Source: DASXMR01 sp036495525 (GTDB lineage: Bacteria; Actinomycetota; Actinomycetes; Streptosporangiales; Streptosporangiaceae). From it: a stretch of 64,000 bases of DNA. Shown here piece after piece: positions 30,013 to 38,914 of this stretch. Location: assembly GCA_036495525.1 (NCBI GenBank), contig DASXMR010000134.1, positions 1 to 64,000 on the forward strand, read 5' to 3'. How positions within the stretch are numbered: the first letter of the stretch is position 1; each line of letters opens with the position of its first letter. The notes under the pieces were generated by a model. It saw nothing but the letters and a program-made list of their open reading frames with translations. It was not told the origin of the DNA and did no database searches. Position numbers and translations under genes: made by a program.

Positions 30013-31275
30013 TCAGGTCACCCGTGACGGCCGGGCGTCGATGTCGGTGTAGGACCGGCTGGCGGCGACGTCACGCAGCCGCTGCAGCGCGTCCCACACG
30101 TCGGCAAACCGGGTGATGATCGGCACCGGGCCGAGCCGGATCCGGTCCGGCGTGCGGTAGTCCACGACTACCCCGGCGCGGATCAGCGCCTGGCTGAGCT
30201 GCCAGGCGTGCTCGTGCCGCAGCGTGACGTGCGAGCCGCGGCTGGCGCTGTCCCTGGGCGAGGCGAGCGCGAAGCCCAGCGGGGTCAGCCATTCGTCGGC
30301 CAGCTCGATCAGGTAGCCGGTCAGCGCCACTCCCTTGTCCCGCAGCCGGCCGATGCCCGCCCTGGCCAGCAGCGCGGCGCCTTCCTGCACCGCCACGGTG
30401 CCGATGATCTGCGGCGTGCCGGTCAGGAACCGGCCGATCCCCGGCGCCGGGTCGTACCGCGGCCCCATCGCGAACTGCTCGCGCTGGCCGAACCAGCCCC
30501 ACACGGGCTGGCGCAGCCCGTCCTGCAGCTCCCGGCGCACGTACAGGAACGCGGGCGCGCCGGGCCCGGCGTTCAGGTACTTGTAGGTGCAGCCAACCGC
30601 CAGGTCGGCGCCTGACCCATCCAGCTCGACCGGCACGGCGCCGACGGAGTGGCACAGGTCCCACAGCATCAGCGCGCCAGCGCGGTGCGCGATCTGCGTG
30701 ATCGCCGCCATGTCGGCGAGCGCGCCGCTGCGGTAAGCCACGTGCGACAGGCAGACAAGCGCGGTGTCCTCGCCGACGGCCGCGCGCACCGCAGCGGCGC
30801 TGATCCCGGCGTCGGTATCGGTGCTGATCATCCGCAGCTCGCAGCCGCGCTGCGCGGCGACGCCGGCCAGCACGTAACGGTCGGTCGGGAAGTTGTCGTC
30901 GTCGGTCACGATGACGCGGCGGCCTGGCCGGGCCTCCAGCGCCGCGCAGGCCAGCTTGTACAGGTTGACCGTGGTCGAGTCGCAGACCAGCACCTGACCC
31001 GGCGCGGCGCCGATCAGCTCAGCGCCGATCAGGTCGCCCACCTGGCCGGGCAGCTCGATCCAGACCCGCCAGGAGCCCACCAGGCCCGCGCCCCACTGCT
31101 CGCTGACAACTTCGGCGATGCGCGCCCTGGTGGCCAGCGGCAGCGGGCCGAGCGAGTTGCCGTCCAGGTAGATCAGCGGCTCGCCGCCCAGCGCGAAGGC
31201 GTCACGGAAGGCCGCCAGCGGGTCGGCGGCGTCGAGCTCAGCGGCGCGGGCGCGGTCCATGCTGATCGTCGTCAC
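30013..31275 (-). CDS. kynU: Kynureninase
   Basis: 420 aa PLP enzyme cleaving L-kynurenine to anthranilate and alanine. Features: IYLDGNSLGPLP, VCDSTTVNLYKL, DDDNFPTDRYV, DLCHSVGAVPVEL, and the PLP lysine in GCTYKYLNAGPGAPAF. The GTG at 31275 is preferred because TATCGT ends six bases before it; an ATG at 31260 has no ribosome site. No other kynurenine-pathway gene lies in the window, so the route may be catabolic or feed anthranilate. Confidence 0.94.
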   Translation of the reverse strand: MTTISMDRARAAELDAADPLAAFRDAFALGGEPLIYLDGNSLGPLPLATRARIAEVVSEQWGAGLVGSWRVWIELPGQVGDLIGAELIGAAPGQVLVCDSTTVNLYKLACAALEARPGRRVIVTDDDNFPTDRYVLAGVAAQRGCELRMISTDTDAGISAAAVRAAVGEDTALVCLSHVAYRSGALADMAAITQIAHRAGALMLWDLCHSVGAVPVELDGSGADLAVGCTYKYLNAGPGAPAFLYVRRELQDGLRQPVWGWFGQREQFAMGPRYDPAPGIGRFLTGTPQIIGTVAVQEGAALLARAGIGRLRDKGVALTGYLIELADEWLTPLGFALASPRDSASRGSHVTLRHEHAWQLSQALIRAGVVVDYRTPDRIRLGPVPIITRFADVWDALQRLRDVAASRSYTDIDARPSRVT

Positions 31276-31281
31276 CCGCCC

Positions 31282-31287
31282 ACGATA
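31282..31287 (-). promoter_or_regulatory. Candidate leaderless -10 box of kynU
   Basis: TATCGT, six bases before GTG 31275. Confidence 0.45.
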
Positions 31288-31341
31288 ACCGCGGGGAACG
31301 CCGCGACGCGGCCAGCGCGCAGCCTGCCGTGAGGGCGGCGG

Positions 31342-31741
31342 GTGCGCACGCCGGTGATCCATCAGTGGATCGGAATGTGGCACGCGGTCGGCACCTCCCA
31401 TCCGGCGGCGTTCGCCGTCTCGGTGGCGGTGATCGAGAGCGTGATCGCGATATGCCTGCTGCTCGGCGCGTTCTCCAACGCGGTGTTCATTTGGCAGCGC
31501 GCTGTACGCGTTCGGCATCTGGTCGGCCGCCGAAGCGTTCGACCCGCCCTGGAACGCGCCGGGCATCACCGATCTCGGCCCGTCGGTGGCCTGCATCGCG
31601 GCCTCGCTGGTGCTGTTCGTCGCCGCGGCCGGAGCCACCTGGAGCCTTGACGGCTGGCTGCGGCCCCGGCCCGGCCCGCTGGCCTGGCTAGCCAGCCCCA
31701 CCGCTGCCGAGCTGGCCGGTCAGCCAGCACACGGCGGGTAG
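31342..31741 (+). pseudogene. Broken DoxX-like membrane protein gene
   Basis: The first frame (from GTG 31342) gives HQWIGMWHAVGTSHPAAFAV, then a membrane helix to GAFSNAVF. At about 31488-31492 the similarity moves to the next frame (FGSALYAFGIWSAAEAF, then ITDLGPSVACIAASLVLF) and runs to TAG 31739-31741. Together these resemble the C-terminal half of DoxX-family proteins, which often have TDIG before the last helix. A stop at 31330-31332 blocks upstream extension, so the N-terminal half is absent. Both truncation and frameshift indicate decay, unless the shift is a sequencing error. Confidence 0.65.
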
Positions 31742-31764
31742 CCAGGCGGCAGGCAGCCGGCCGC

Positions 31765-32871
31765 CTAGCGGCGGGACCTGCGGCGCCGGCGCGACCGCCG
31801 CAGCAGCGCGACCAGGCCGGCCGCGATCAGCGCAGCCAGCACCGGGATGGCGCGCTTGAGCACCGGCAGCCCGGCGACACTGAGCAGGTCGATGGCGTCG
31901 TCGTCAGCCTGGCTCGCTGGCGGCCTGGCAGACTCTGGCGGGGCGGCAGCCGATGTCGCCCCGCCAGCTGCGGCCGCCGCGCCAGCCTGGGCGGCCGCCG
32001 GCGCCGAGGCGCCGGTGCTGGCCATCCCGTTGCGGCTGCCGGGCGTCTCGCCGAGGGACAGCCCGAGCTCGGCGAGCTTGCGCCGGATCTCCTCCAGCGA
32101 GGCAGGGCCGATGTTGTCGATCGCGAGCAGCTCCTGCGCGGTTCGCGCGGCCAGCTCGCCGACGGTGTGCACGCCCTCCCGGCGCAGGCTGTTGTAGGAA
32201 CGGACGCTCAGGTTCAGGTCTTCCAGCGGCTGCGACTGCACGGCAGGCCCGCTGCCGTTCGCGGCCGCGGCCTCAGCGCTCACGCCGCCGGGCGAGCCGG
32301 ACCCCGCAGCTCCGGGCTCCTGCGCCCGTCCCGTACCTCCGTCACCGGCCGCCGCCAAGCCCGCCGTGCCCGCTGAGGCCGCCGAGGACCCTGGGGCCGG
32401 CGCCGGCTCGGGCGTGCCGCCCGGCTGCTCGGCGGCCAGCATCGCGGCGAGGTTGGTGGCGAAGATCCCGATCAGCTTGCCGCTGACCTCGTTCATCACC
32501 CCGCGGCCGAACTGGGCCGGCTTGCCGGTCACGTTCAGCGTCGTGTGCACCGTGACGCCGGTCTGGCCGCCCTGATCGTGCAGTTCAGAGCGAACCGCGG
32601 CGGACGCGGTGCCAGCGCCCCTGGTCTCCTTGCCTGAGGCCTCAAGCACCACGACGCCCGCCTGCGCGTCCCGTTCGGTAAAGCGCGCGGTCCCGGCGTA
32701 GGTCATCGAGATGGGGCCCACCTTGACCTTGATCTTGCCGCTGATCGCGTCGCCGTCCACGGAATCGAGGGTGGCGCCCGGCATGCAGGGCGCCACCCGC
32801 TCCACGTCCAGCAGCACTTCCCACGCCCGCTCCCTCGGGACCGGGACTGTGAACGAGTGCTCCAGTTCCAT
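31765..32871 (-). CDS. CoxG-like SRPBCC protein fused to RNA polymerase alpha-CTD-like domain, tail-anchored
   Basis: 368 aa from the ATG at 32871, with AGGAG upstream, 4 bases after the coxM stop. Residues 1-145 are a CoxG/SRPBCC domain (FTVPVPRERAWEVLLDVERV, CMPGATL, VGPISMTYAGTARF), a family that recruits or matures molybdenum hydroxylases. Residues about 150-213 are a Gly/Ala/Pro linker. Residues about 215-275 match the RNA polymerase alpha C-terminal domain: PLEDLNLSVRSYNSLRREGV, VGELAA, IDNIGPASLEEIRRKL. Positions matching E. coli alpha R265, N268, G296, S299 and E302 are kept (R224, N227, G255, S258, E261), while C269 is Ser and K298 is Ala. A second linker leads to one membrane helix (about 338-357) and a basic tail. 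Last gene of the cox operon. Confidence 0.85.
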   Translation of the reverse strand: MELEHSFTVPVPRERAWEVLLDVERVAPCMPGATLDSVDGDAISGKIKVKVGPISMTYAGTARFTERDAQAGVVVLEASGKETRGAGTASAAVRSELHDQGGQTGVTVHTTLNVTGKPAQFGRGVMNEVSGKLIGIFATNLAAMLAAEQPGGTPEPAPAPGSSAASAGTAGLAAAGDGGTGRAQEPGAAGSGSPGGVSAEAAAANGSGPAVQSQPLEDLNLSVRSYNSLRREGVHTVGELAARTAQELLAIDNIGPASLEEIRRKLAELGLSLGETPGSRNGMASTGASAPAAAQAGAAAAAGGATSAAAPPESARPPASQADDDAIDLLSVAGLPVLKRAIPVLAALIAAGLVALLRRSRRRRRSRR

Positions 32872-32875
32872 TTGC

Positions 32876-33729
<854 letters not shown>

Positions 33730-33733
<4 letters not shown>

Positions 33734-36096
33734 GCCGAGCCTCCGTTCGACCGTGCTGCCTCGATAGCGCGCCAGACGCGCTCGGGCGTGCACGGCATGG
33801 TGATGTCCCTGACCCCGAGCGGCCGCAGCGCGTCCACGATCGAGTTGACCACCGCCGGGGTGGACGCGATCGTGCCGGCCTCGCCGACGCCCTTGACGCC
33901 GAGCCGGTTGCTCGACGGGCTCTCCGTCCGCTCTGTCACGTACGACGGCAGGTCAGCTGCCGACGGCACCAGGTAGTCGGCGAGCGTGGCGGTGATCAGG
34001 TTGCCGGCGTCGTCGTAGACGCCCTCCTCGTACAGCGCCTGCGCGATGCCCTGCGCCAGCCCACCGTGCACCTGGCCTTCCACGATCAGCGGGTTGACCA
34101 CCACGCCCACATCGTCGACCGCCACGTAGGAGCGGATCTTCACGAACCCGGTCTCGGTGTCCACCTCGGTGGCGCACAGGTGGGTGCCGTGCTGGAAGGA
34201 GAAGTTCTCCGGGTCGTAGGCGGCGTCGGCGTCCAGCGAGGGCTCGACCCCGTCGGGCAGATTGTGCCCGGTGAACGCCTCCAGGGCGATTTCCTGGATC
34301 GACTTGGAGGCCCCCGTCCCGCTGCGCGACCTGAACACGCCGTGCGAGAACTCGAGCTCGTCCGGCGGCGCCTCGAGCAGCGCCGAGGCGATCACCCTGG
34401 CCTTGTCGATCACCCGGTCGCAGGCGTGCACCAGCGCCATGCCGCCGACCGAGAGCGACCGGGAGCCGTAGGTGTCCAGCCCCCGCGGCGCGACCTGGGT
34501 GTCGCCGTGCAGCACCCGGATGTCCTCGAACGGCACGCCAAGCTGGTCAGCGACGATCTGGCTCCACGCGGTCTCGTGTCCCTGGCCGTGCGGGCTCGAT
34601 CCGGTCACGACCTCGACCTTGCCGGTGGGCAGCATCCGGATCGAGGCGTGCTCCCAGCCGCCGGATGCGAGCGAAAGCGAGCCGACCACCCGCGACGGCG
34701 CCAGGCCGCACATCTCGGTGAAGGTGGAGATCCCGATGCCCAGGCGCACCTTGTCACCGCGGCTGCTGCGCTCGGCCTGCTCGCGGAGCAGCTCGTCATA
34801 GCCGAACAGCTCCTTGGCCTTGGCCGTCGCCGCCTCGTAGTTCCCCGAGTCGTAGGTCAGGCCAGCGATCGTGGTGTATGGGAACTCCTCGTGCTTGATC
34901 CAGTTGCGCTCGCGCAGCTCCAGCGGGTCCATGCCCAGCTCGGCCGCGAGCTCGTTCATGATCCGCTCGATGCCGTAGGTCGCCTCGGGACGGCCGGCGC
35001 CGCGATACGCGTCGGTCGGCATCTTGGTGGAGAACACCCCGGTGCACTTGAACGAGTAGGCGTCCATCTTGTAGATGGCCGGGAACATGAACGCGCCGAA
35101 CAGCGGGATGCCCGGCGTGAGCAGCATGAGGTACCCGCCCATGTCGGCCAGCACGTCGACCGACAGGCCGCGGATCCGGCCGTCGGCGTCGGCGGCGAGC
35201 CGCACCCGCTGCCACTGGTCCCGGCCGTGGTGCTGGGACATGTTGCCCTCGCTGCGCGACTCGGTCCACTTGACCGGCCGCCGCAGCCGCCGCGTCAGCA
35301 GCACGGCGAGCACTTCCTCGCGGTAGAACTGCAGCTTCGAGCCGAAACCGCCGCCCACGTCCGGCGCGACCACTCGGATGTTCTGCTCCGGAATCCCGGT
35401 CGTGAGGGCCATCATCACCCGGACGATGTGCGGGACCTGGGTCGCCGACCAGATCGTGAACTCGTCGCCGACGCAGGTGGCGACGACGGCGCGCGGCTCC
35501 ATCGGGCACGGGATCAGCCGCTGCTGCCGGTAGTTGCGCTCGATCACGACGGGCGCATCCCTGAACGCCGCGTCCAGGTCGCCGTTGGCCAGCGCGAAGT
35601 CGTAGCACTTGTTGCCGGTCTGGTGGACACGCGGCGCGTCCTCGTCCAGCGCGGTGCGGATGTCCAGCACTGGCGGCAGCGGGTCGTAGTCCACGTCCAC
35701 GGCGTCGACCGCGTCGGCGGCGGTGTAGCGGTCGCGCGTGATCACGCAGGCAACGATCTCGCCGACGTAGCGGACCTCATCCACCGCCATCGGCGGGTGG
35801 TTCGGGATCACGATGTCGGGGGTGACCGGCCAGGCGCACGGCATGCTGCCCTGCTCGTCGGCCAGGTCCGCGCCCGAGAAGGCGGCGACGACGCCCGGCA
35901 TATCCAGGGCGCCGCTGAGGTCGACCCCCATGATCCTCGCGTGCGCGTGCGGGCTGCGGACAAACGCCAGGTGCAGTGTTCCCGGCAGGCTGATGTTGTC
36001 CGTCCAGTTCGTCTGGCCGGTGATCAGCCTGGCGTCTTCCTTGCGCCGGCGCGCCCGGCCGAGCTCGGCGGCCGGCGCCGCGATGGTCTCGGTCAT
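33730..36096 (-). CDS. coxL: Form-II CoxL-like molybdenum hydroxylase large subunit
   Basis: 788 aa molybdopterin-binding catalytic subunit of the xanthine-oxidase family. Motifs: GRARRRKEDARLITGQTNW near the N-terminus, VAPDVGGGFGSKLQFYREE, the active-site loop AYRGAGR at 363-369, and the catalytic Glu in GVGEAGTIASTPAVVN. AYRGAGR is the form II signature; genuine aerobic CO dehydrogenases (form I) have AYRCSFR with the Cys that binds copper. So the substrate is likely something other than CO, perhaps an aldehyde, N-heterocycle or CoA-linked compound. The ATG 36096 overlaps the coxS stop by ATGA and has GGAGGAG upstream. Confidence 0.94.
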
Positions 36097-36569
36097 GGCC
36101 GGACTCCTCCCGCGTGCGCGGCGCGCCGGACGGCGCGCACGATGTTCTCGTAGCCGGTGCAGCGGCAGAGGTTGCCCTCCAGCCCGTCCCGGATCTCCTC
36201 GTCGGTCGGCCTCGGGTTGTCCCGCAGCAGGTCGGCGGCGGCCAGGATCATGCCCGGCGTGCAGTAGCCGCACTGGAGCGCGTGCTCGGCGTGGAACGCC
36301 TGCTGCAGCGGGTGCAGCCCGGTGCCGTTCACGGCGAGCCCCTCGATCGTGGTGATCTCGGCACCGTCGGCCTGCACGGCGAGCACGGAGCAGCTTTTCA
36401 CCGACACGCCGTCCATCAGCACGGTGCATGCACCGCAGTTGGAGGTATCGCAGCCGATCGGCGTACCGGTCTTGCCGACGGTTTCCCTGAGGTAATGGAC
36501 TAGCAAGAGCCTTGGTTCTACCTGGTCGGCATAAGTAACTCCGTCGACCTTCACGGATATCTCGGTCAT
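36093..36569 (-). CDS. coxS: Molybdenum hydroxylase [2Fe-2S] subunit (CoxS-like)
   Basis: 158 aa. Plant-type ferredoxin cluster ligands lie in GCDTSNCGAC and Cys 60 (Cys 40, 45, 48, 60), and the second [2Fe-2S] cluster in QCGYCTPGM and NLCRCTGYENIV (Cys 100, 103, 135, 137). ATG 36569 has GGAGGAG; an ATG seven codons upstream lacks one. First gene of coxS-coxL-coxM-coxG/alpha-CTD, all joined by overlaps or a 4-base gap. Confidence 0.95.
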   Translation of the reverse strand: MTEISVKVDGVTYADQVEPRLLLVHYLRETVGKTGTPIGCDTSNCGACTVLMDGVSVKSCSVLAVQADGAEITTIEGLAVNGTGLHPLQQAFHAEHALQCGYCTPGMILAAADLLRDNPRPTDEEIRDGLEGNLCRCTGYENIVRAVRRAAHAGGVRP

Positions 36570-36612
36570 GCGCGGGCTCCTCCGAGTCAAGGGCAGATGC
36601 GCCTGATCAGAA

Positions 36613-36618
36613 ACCCTA
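36613..36618 (-). promoter_or_regulatory. Candidate -10 box of cox operon
   Basis: TAGGGT on the minus strand, 43 bases before the coxS ATG, leaving space for a short leader with GGAGGAG. Confidence 0.4.
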
Positions 36619-36631
36619 GGACGGGCCGTGA

Positions 36632-36652
36632 TGGCACACCAGACCCATGCCA
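36632..36652. promoter_or_regulatory. Inverted repeat TGGCA-N11-TGCCA upstream of coxS
   Basis: A 21-bp dyad located where the -35 region should be relative to the box at 36613-36618. Its geometry would suit a dimeric (for example LysR- or GntR-type) regulator, though no regulator gene adjoins. Confidence 0.4.
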
Positions 36653-36772
36653 GGTGGTCTCACTGTCCCTACCGGGCCGGGTGAATTCATGAGCAGAACG
36701 CGGCCGTCCCGCGCTGGTCGCCGTCGCCCGGCTGGTTCCGGTGGCCGCGGCCGGCCCGGGCAACGCGCTGCC

Positions 36773-36797
36773 GTTCGGCTGGCTGGATCAGCCGAAC
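36773..36797. terminator. Hairpin at end of pst operon
   Basis: GTTCGGCTG and CAGCCGAAC pair perfectly over a 7-base loop. The pstB stop codon (36788-36790) overlaps it. It should separate pst from cox transcription. Confidence 0.65.
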
Positions 36798-37669
36798 CGG
36801 CCGTGCACGTAGTCAGCCGTGCGCGGGTCGGCCGGCGCCTCGAACAGCTGCCCGGTCGGCCCCGTCTCGACGATGTGCCCTGGCGTGTTCTCCGCGGCGA
36901 GGAAGAAAGCGCAATTCTTCGAGACCCGCTGCGCCTGCTGCATGTTGTGCGTCACGATCACGATCGTGACCTGGTTCTCCAGCTCGCGGATCGTTTCCTC
37001 GATCCGCCGGGTGGAGGTCGGGTCGAGCGCCGAGCAAGGCTCGTCCATCAGCAGCACATCCGGCGAGATGGCGAGCGACCTGGCGATGCACAGCCGCTGC
37101 TGCTGGCCGCCGGACAGCGCCCCGCCCGGCGAGCGCAGCCGGCGGTGCACCTCGTTCCACAGCCCGGACCGGCGCAGGCTCGACTCGACGATGCCGTCCT
37201 TGTCGTGCGCCTTGATCCCGGCGAGCTTGAGGCCGCTGGCAACGTTGTCGTAGACCGACATGGCGGGGAACGGGTTGGGCTTCTGGAAGACCATGCCGAT
37301 CCTGCGCCGCACCTCGGCTGGCCGGATACCGGGGTCGTAGATGTCCTGGCCGGCCAGCAGCACCTGCCCGGCCAGCTGCGCTCCCTTGACCATCTCGTGC
37401 ATCCGGTTGAGGATCCGCAGGAAGGTCGACTTGCCGCAGCCGGATGGTCCGATCAGCGCGGTCACCATGCCTGGCTCCATGTCCAGGCTGACCCGGTCGA
37501 GCACCTTATGGCCGCTGAACCAGGCCGAGATCGCGCGGGCCTGCAGCCCGAACAGCGGCAGCCCATCGCCGCGCGGCGCGCCCCCGCCGTCGAGCAGCGC
37601 GGTGTCGGCGGCGTCCCGGTGGCCGGGCAGCATCGAGCCCCGGTCGAGCGCTTCGGCGGGATCAGTCAT
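36788..37669 (-). CDS. pstB: Phosphate ABC transporter ATP-binding protein
   Basis: 293 aa ATPase. Walker A GPSGCGKST, Q-loop GMVFQKPNPFPAMSVYDNV, signature LSGGQQQRL, Walker B VLLMDEPCSALDP and switch His in VTHNMQQA. About 40 residues precede the usual PstB start, so translation may begin later than the ATG chosen. Here the signature LSGGQQQRLCIARSL and the family PNPFP motif identify PstB rather than another importer. Last gene of the operon, 96 bases after the sortase-like gene. Confidence 0.95.
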   Translation of the reverse strand: MTDPAEALDRGSMLPGHRDAADTALLDGGGAPRGDGLPLFGLQARAISAWFSGHKVLDRVSLDMEPGMVTALIGPSGCGKSTFLRILNRMHEMVKGAQLAGQVLLAGQDIYDPGIRPAEVRRRIGMVFQKPNPFPAMSVYDNVASGLKLAGIKAHDKDGIVESSLRRSGLWNEVHRRLRSPGGALSGGQQQRLCIARSLAISPDVLLMDEPCSALDPTSTRRIEETIRELENQVTIVIVTHNMQQAQRVSKNCAFFLAAENTPGHIVETGPTGQLFEAPADPRTADYVHGRFG

Positions 37670-37765
37670 GGCGGTCGCTCCGGTCGTTCGTGGCCCGGTC
37701 GCTGGCTGACGGCCAGCGGCGAGTGCTAGCAGGGCGGTGTCGGCAGCGGTGGCAGCAAGGCAGCA

Positions 37766-38914
37766 TCAGTAGAGGTTCGGCAGCAGGGCGGCGAGATTCT
37801 CGTACAGGTTCCAGGCGATGGCGAGCACCACGGGGGCGGTGACCAGGTAGACGGGTGCTGACGACCAGCGCGAGGCCGCCGCCGAGGCGCCGACCGAGAC
37901 CAGTGCAAGCGCGAGCGCCCAGGTCATGGTCAGCACCAGCGCGCCGGTGTCGCCGGCCAGGGCCTGCTCGGACGGCCCGATCGCGGGCAGCTGCACCGGC
38001 CCGTTGCTGACCTTCGAGGTAAGGTCCGCGTCGATCTCCAGGAAGTAGGCGGGCACGTCCCGGGAGCTGGCAGTCAGCAGCACCAGCCGGTTCAGGTCGC
38101 TGTCCTCGACCGGGTGCTGGCTGTCGCCGATGGCGGCGACCCGGTACTGCGAGATGCCCTGCTGGGTGGTCACGCCGATCAGGTCGCCCGGGTGCAGCTC
38201 GCCCAGCCGGCCGAACGGGGCACCGAAGGTCTCGCGCCGGCCGTAGATCACTGAGGTGCCGAGCTGGCCGGGCAGCGGCGTGCTGCGCACGTGCCCCGGT
38301 CCGCGCGTCATGTCCTGCCCGGTGGTGCCCTCGACCACGACCACGTTCTTCATGCCGATCTCGGGAACGTTCATGATCGCCACCGGCCGGCCGGAAGGCA
38401 CCGGCCCCAGCGGCCCGATCTCCTTGCCGAGCTCTCTGGCCAGCGTCGTGTACAGGCGGTGCTGCGCCGAGGTCTCCTGGATGCTCGAGGCGCCGAACAG
38501 GTACCCGGCAAAGCCGATGATCAGCAGCGCGAGCAGCAGCAGGCTGGTCGCGACGCCGCGGACGACGACGACCCGCAGCGGCTGGCGCGGCTCGCCGCCG
38601 GCCGGCCTGGCGGCCGTGGCGGTCAGCGTGCCCGGCCGCACGGCGCTGCCCGGCTGCCCGGCGGCCGGCGGGGCGAGCGGGTCGGCCGCGGGCGCCGCCA
38701 TCGGATCTGCGTCCGCTGACGGGGCGAGCGGGTCAGCCCCGGTGAGCTGGTCAGGTCCGGCGGGCGGGGCGAGCGGGTCAGCCGTCTGGACCGTCGCCTG
38801 CGACCGCGCGGCCGCCGCAGCCGCTGTGGCCGGCTCGAGCTGGCCCGGCGCCTGGCTGGCCAGCGGCTGATCGCCGCCCGCTGGCACCAGCGCCTGCTCG
38901 TCGAACGTCGGCAT
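37766..38914 (-). CDS. Sortase-fold membrane protein lacking catalytic His and Cys
   Basis: 382 aa. Cytoplasmic N-terminus of about 110 Ala/Pro-rich residues, one helix (about 119-140), an extracellular sortase-like domain (about 175-300) and two C-terminal helices (about 325-345 and 355-376). The domain keeps the sortase scaffold: PLPGQLGTSVIYG, TFGAPFGRLGELHPGD. Where class E/F sortases have GHR, this has GRR (Arg 226), and where they have TTC it has LTASS (Ala 282), with no Arg in the usual later place. Transpeptidase activity is therefore not expected. Its ATG overlaps the pstS stop by one base (TAATG), so it belongs to phosphate uptake. Role unknown, perhaps a scaffold. Confidence 0.75.
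   Translation of the reverse strand: MPTFDEQALVPAGGDQPLASQAPGQLEPATAAAAAARSQATVQTADPLAPPAGPDQLTGADPLAPSADADPMAAPAADPLAPPAAGQPGSAVRPGTLTATAARPAGGEPRQPLRVVVVRGVATSLLLLALLIIGFAGYLFGASSIQETSAQHRLYTTLARELGKEIGPLGPVPSGRPVAIMNVPEIGMKNVVVVEGTTGQDMTRGPGHVRSTPLPGQLGTSVIYGRRETFGAPFGRLGELHPGDLIGVTTQQGISQYRVAAIGDSQHPVEDSDLNRLVLLTASSRDVPAYFLEIDADLTSKVSNGPVQLPAIGPSEQALAGDTGALVLTMTWALALALVSVGASAAASRWSSAPVYLVTAPVVLAIAWNLYENLAALLPNLY

Noticed and set aside
37766..38914. Functional class E/F sortase
   Set aside because: Catalytic His is replaced by Arg and the Cys by Ala, so only the fold is claimed.
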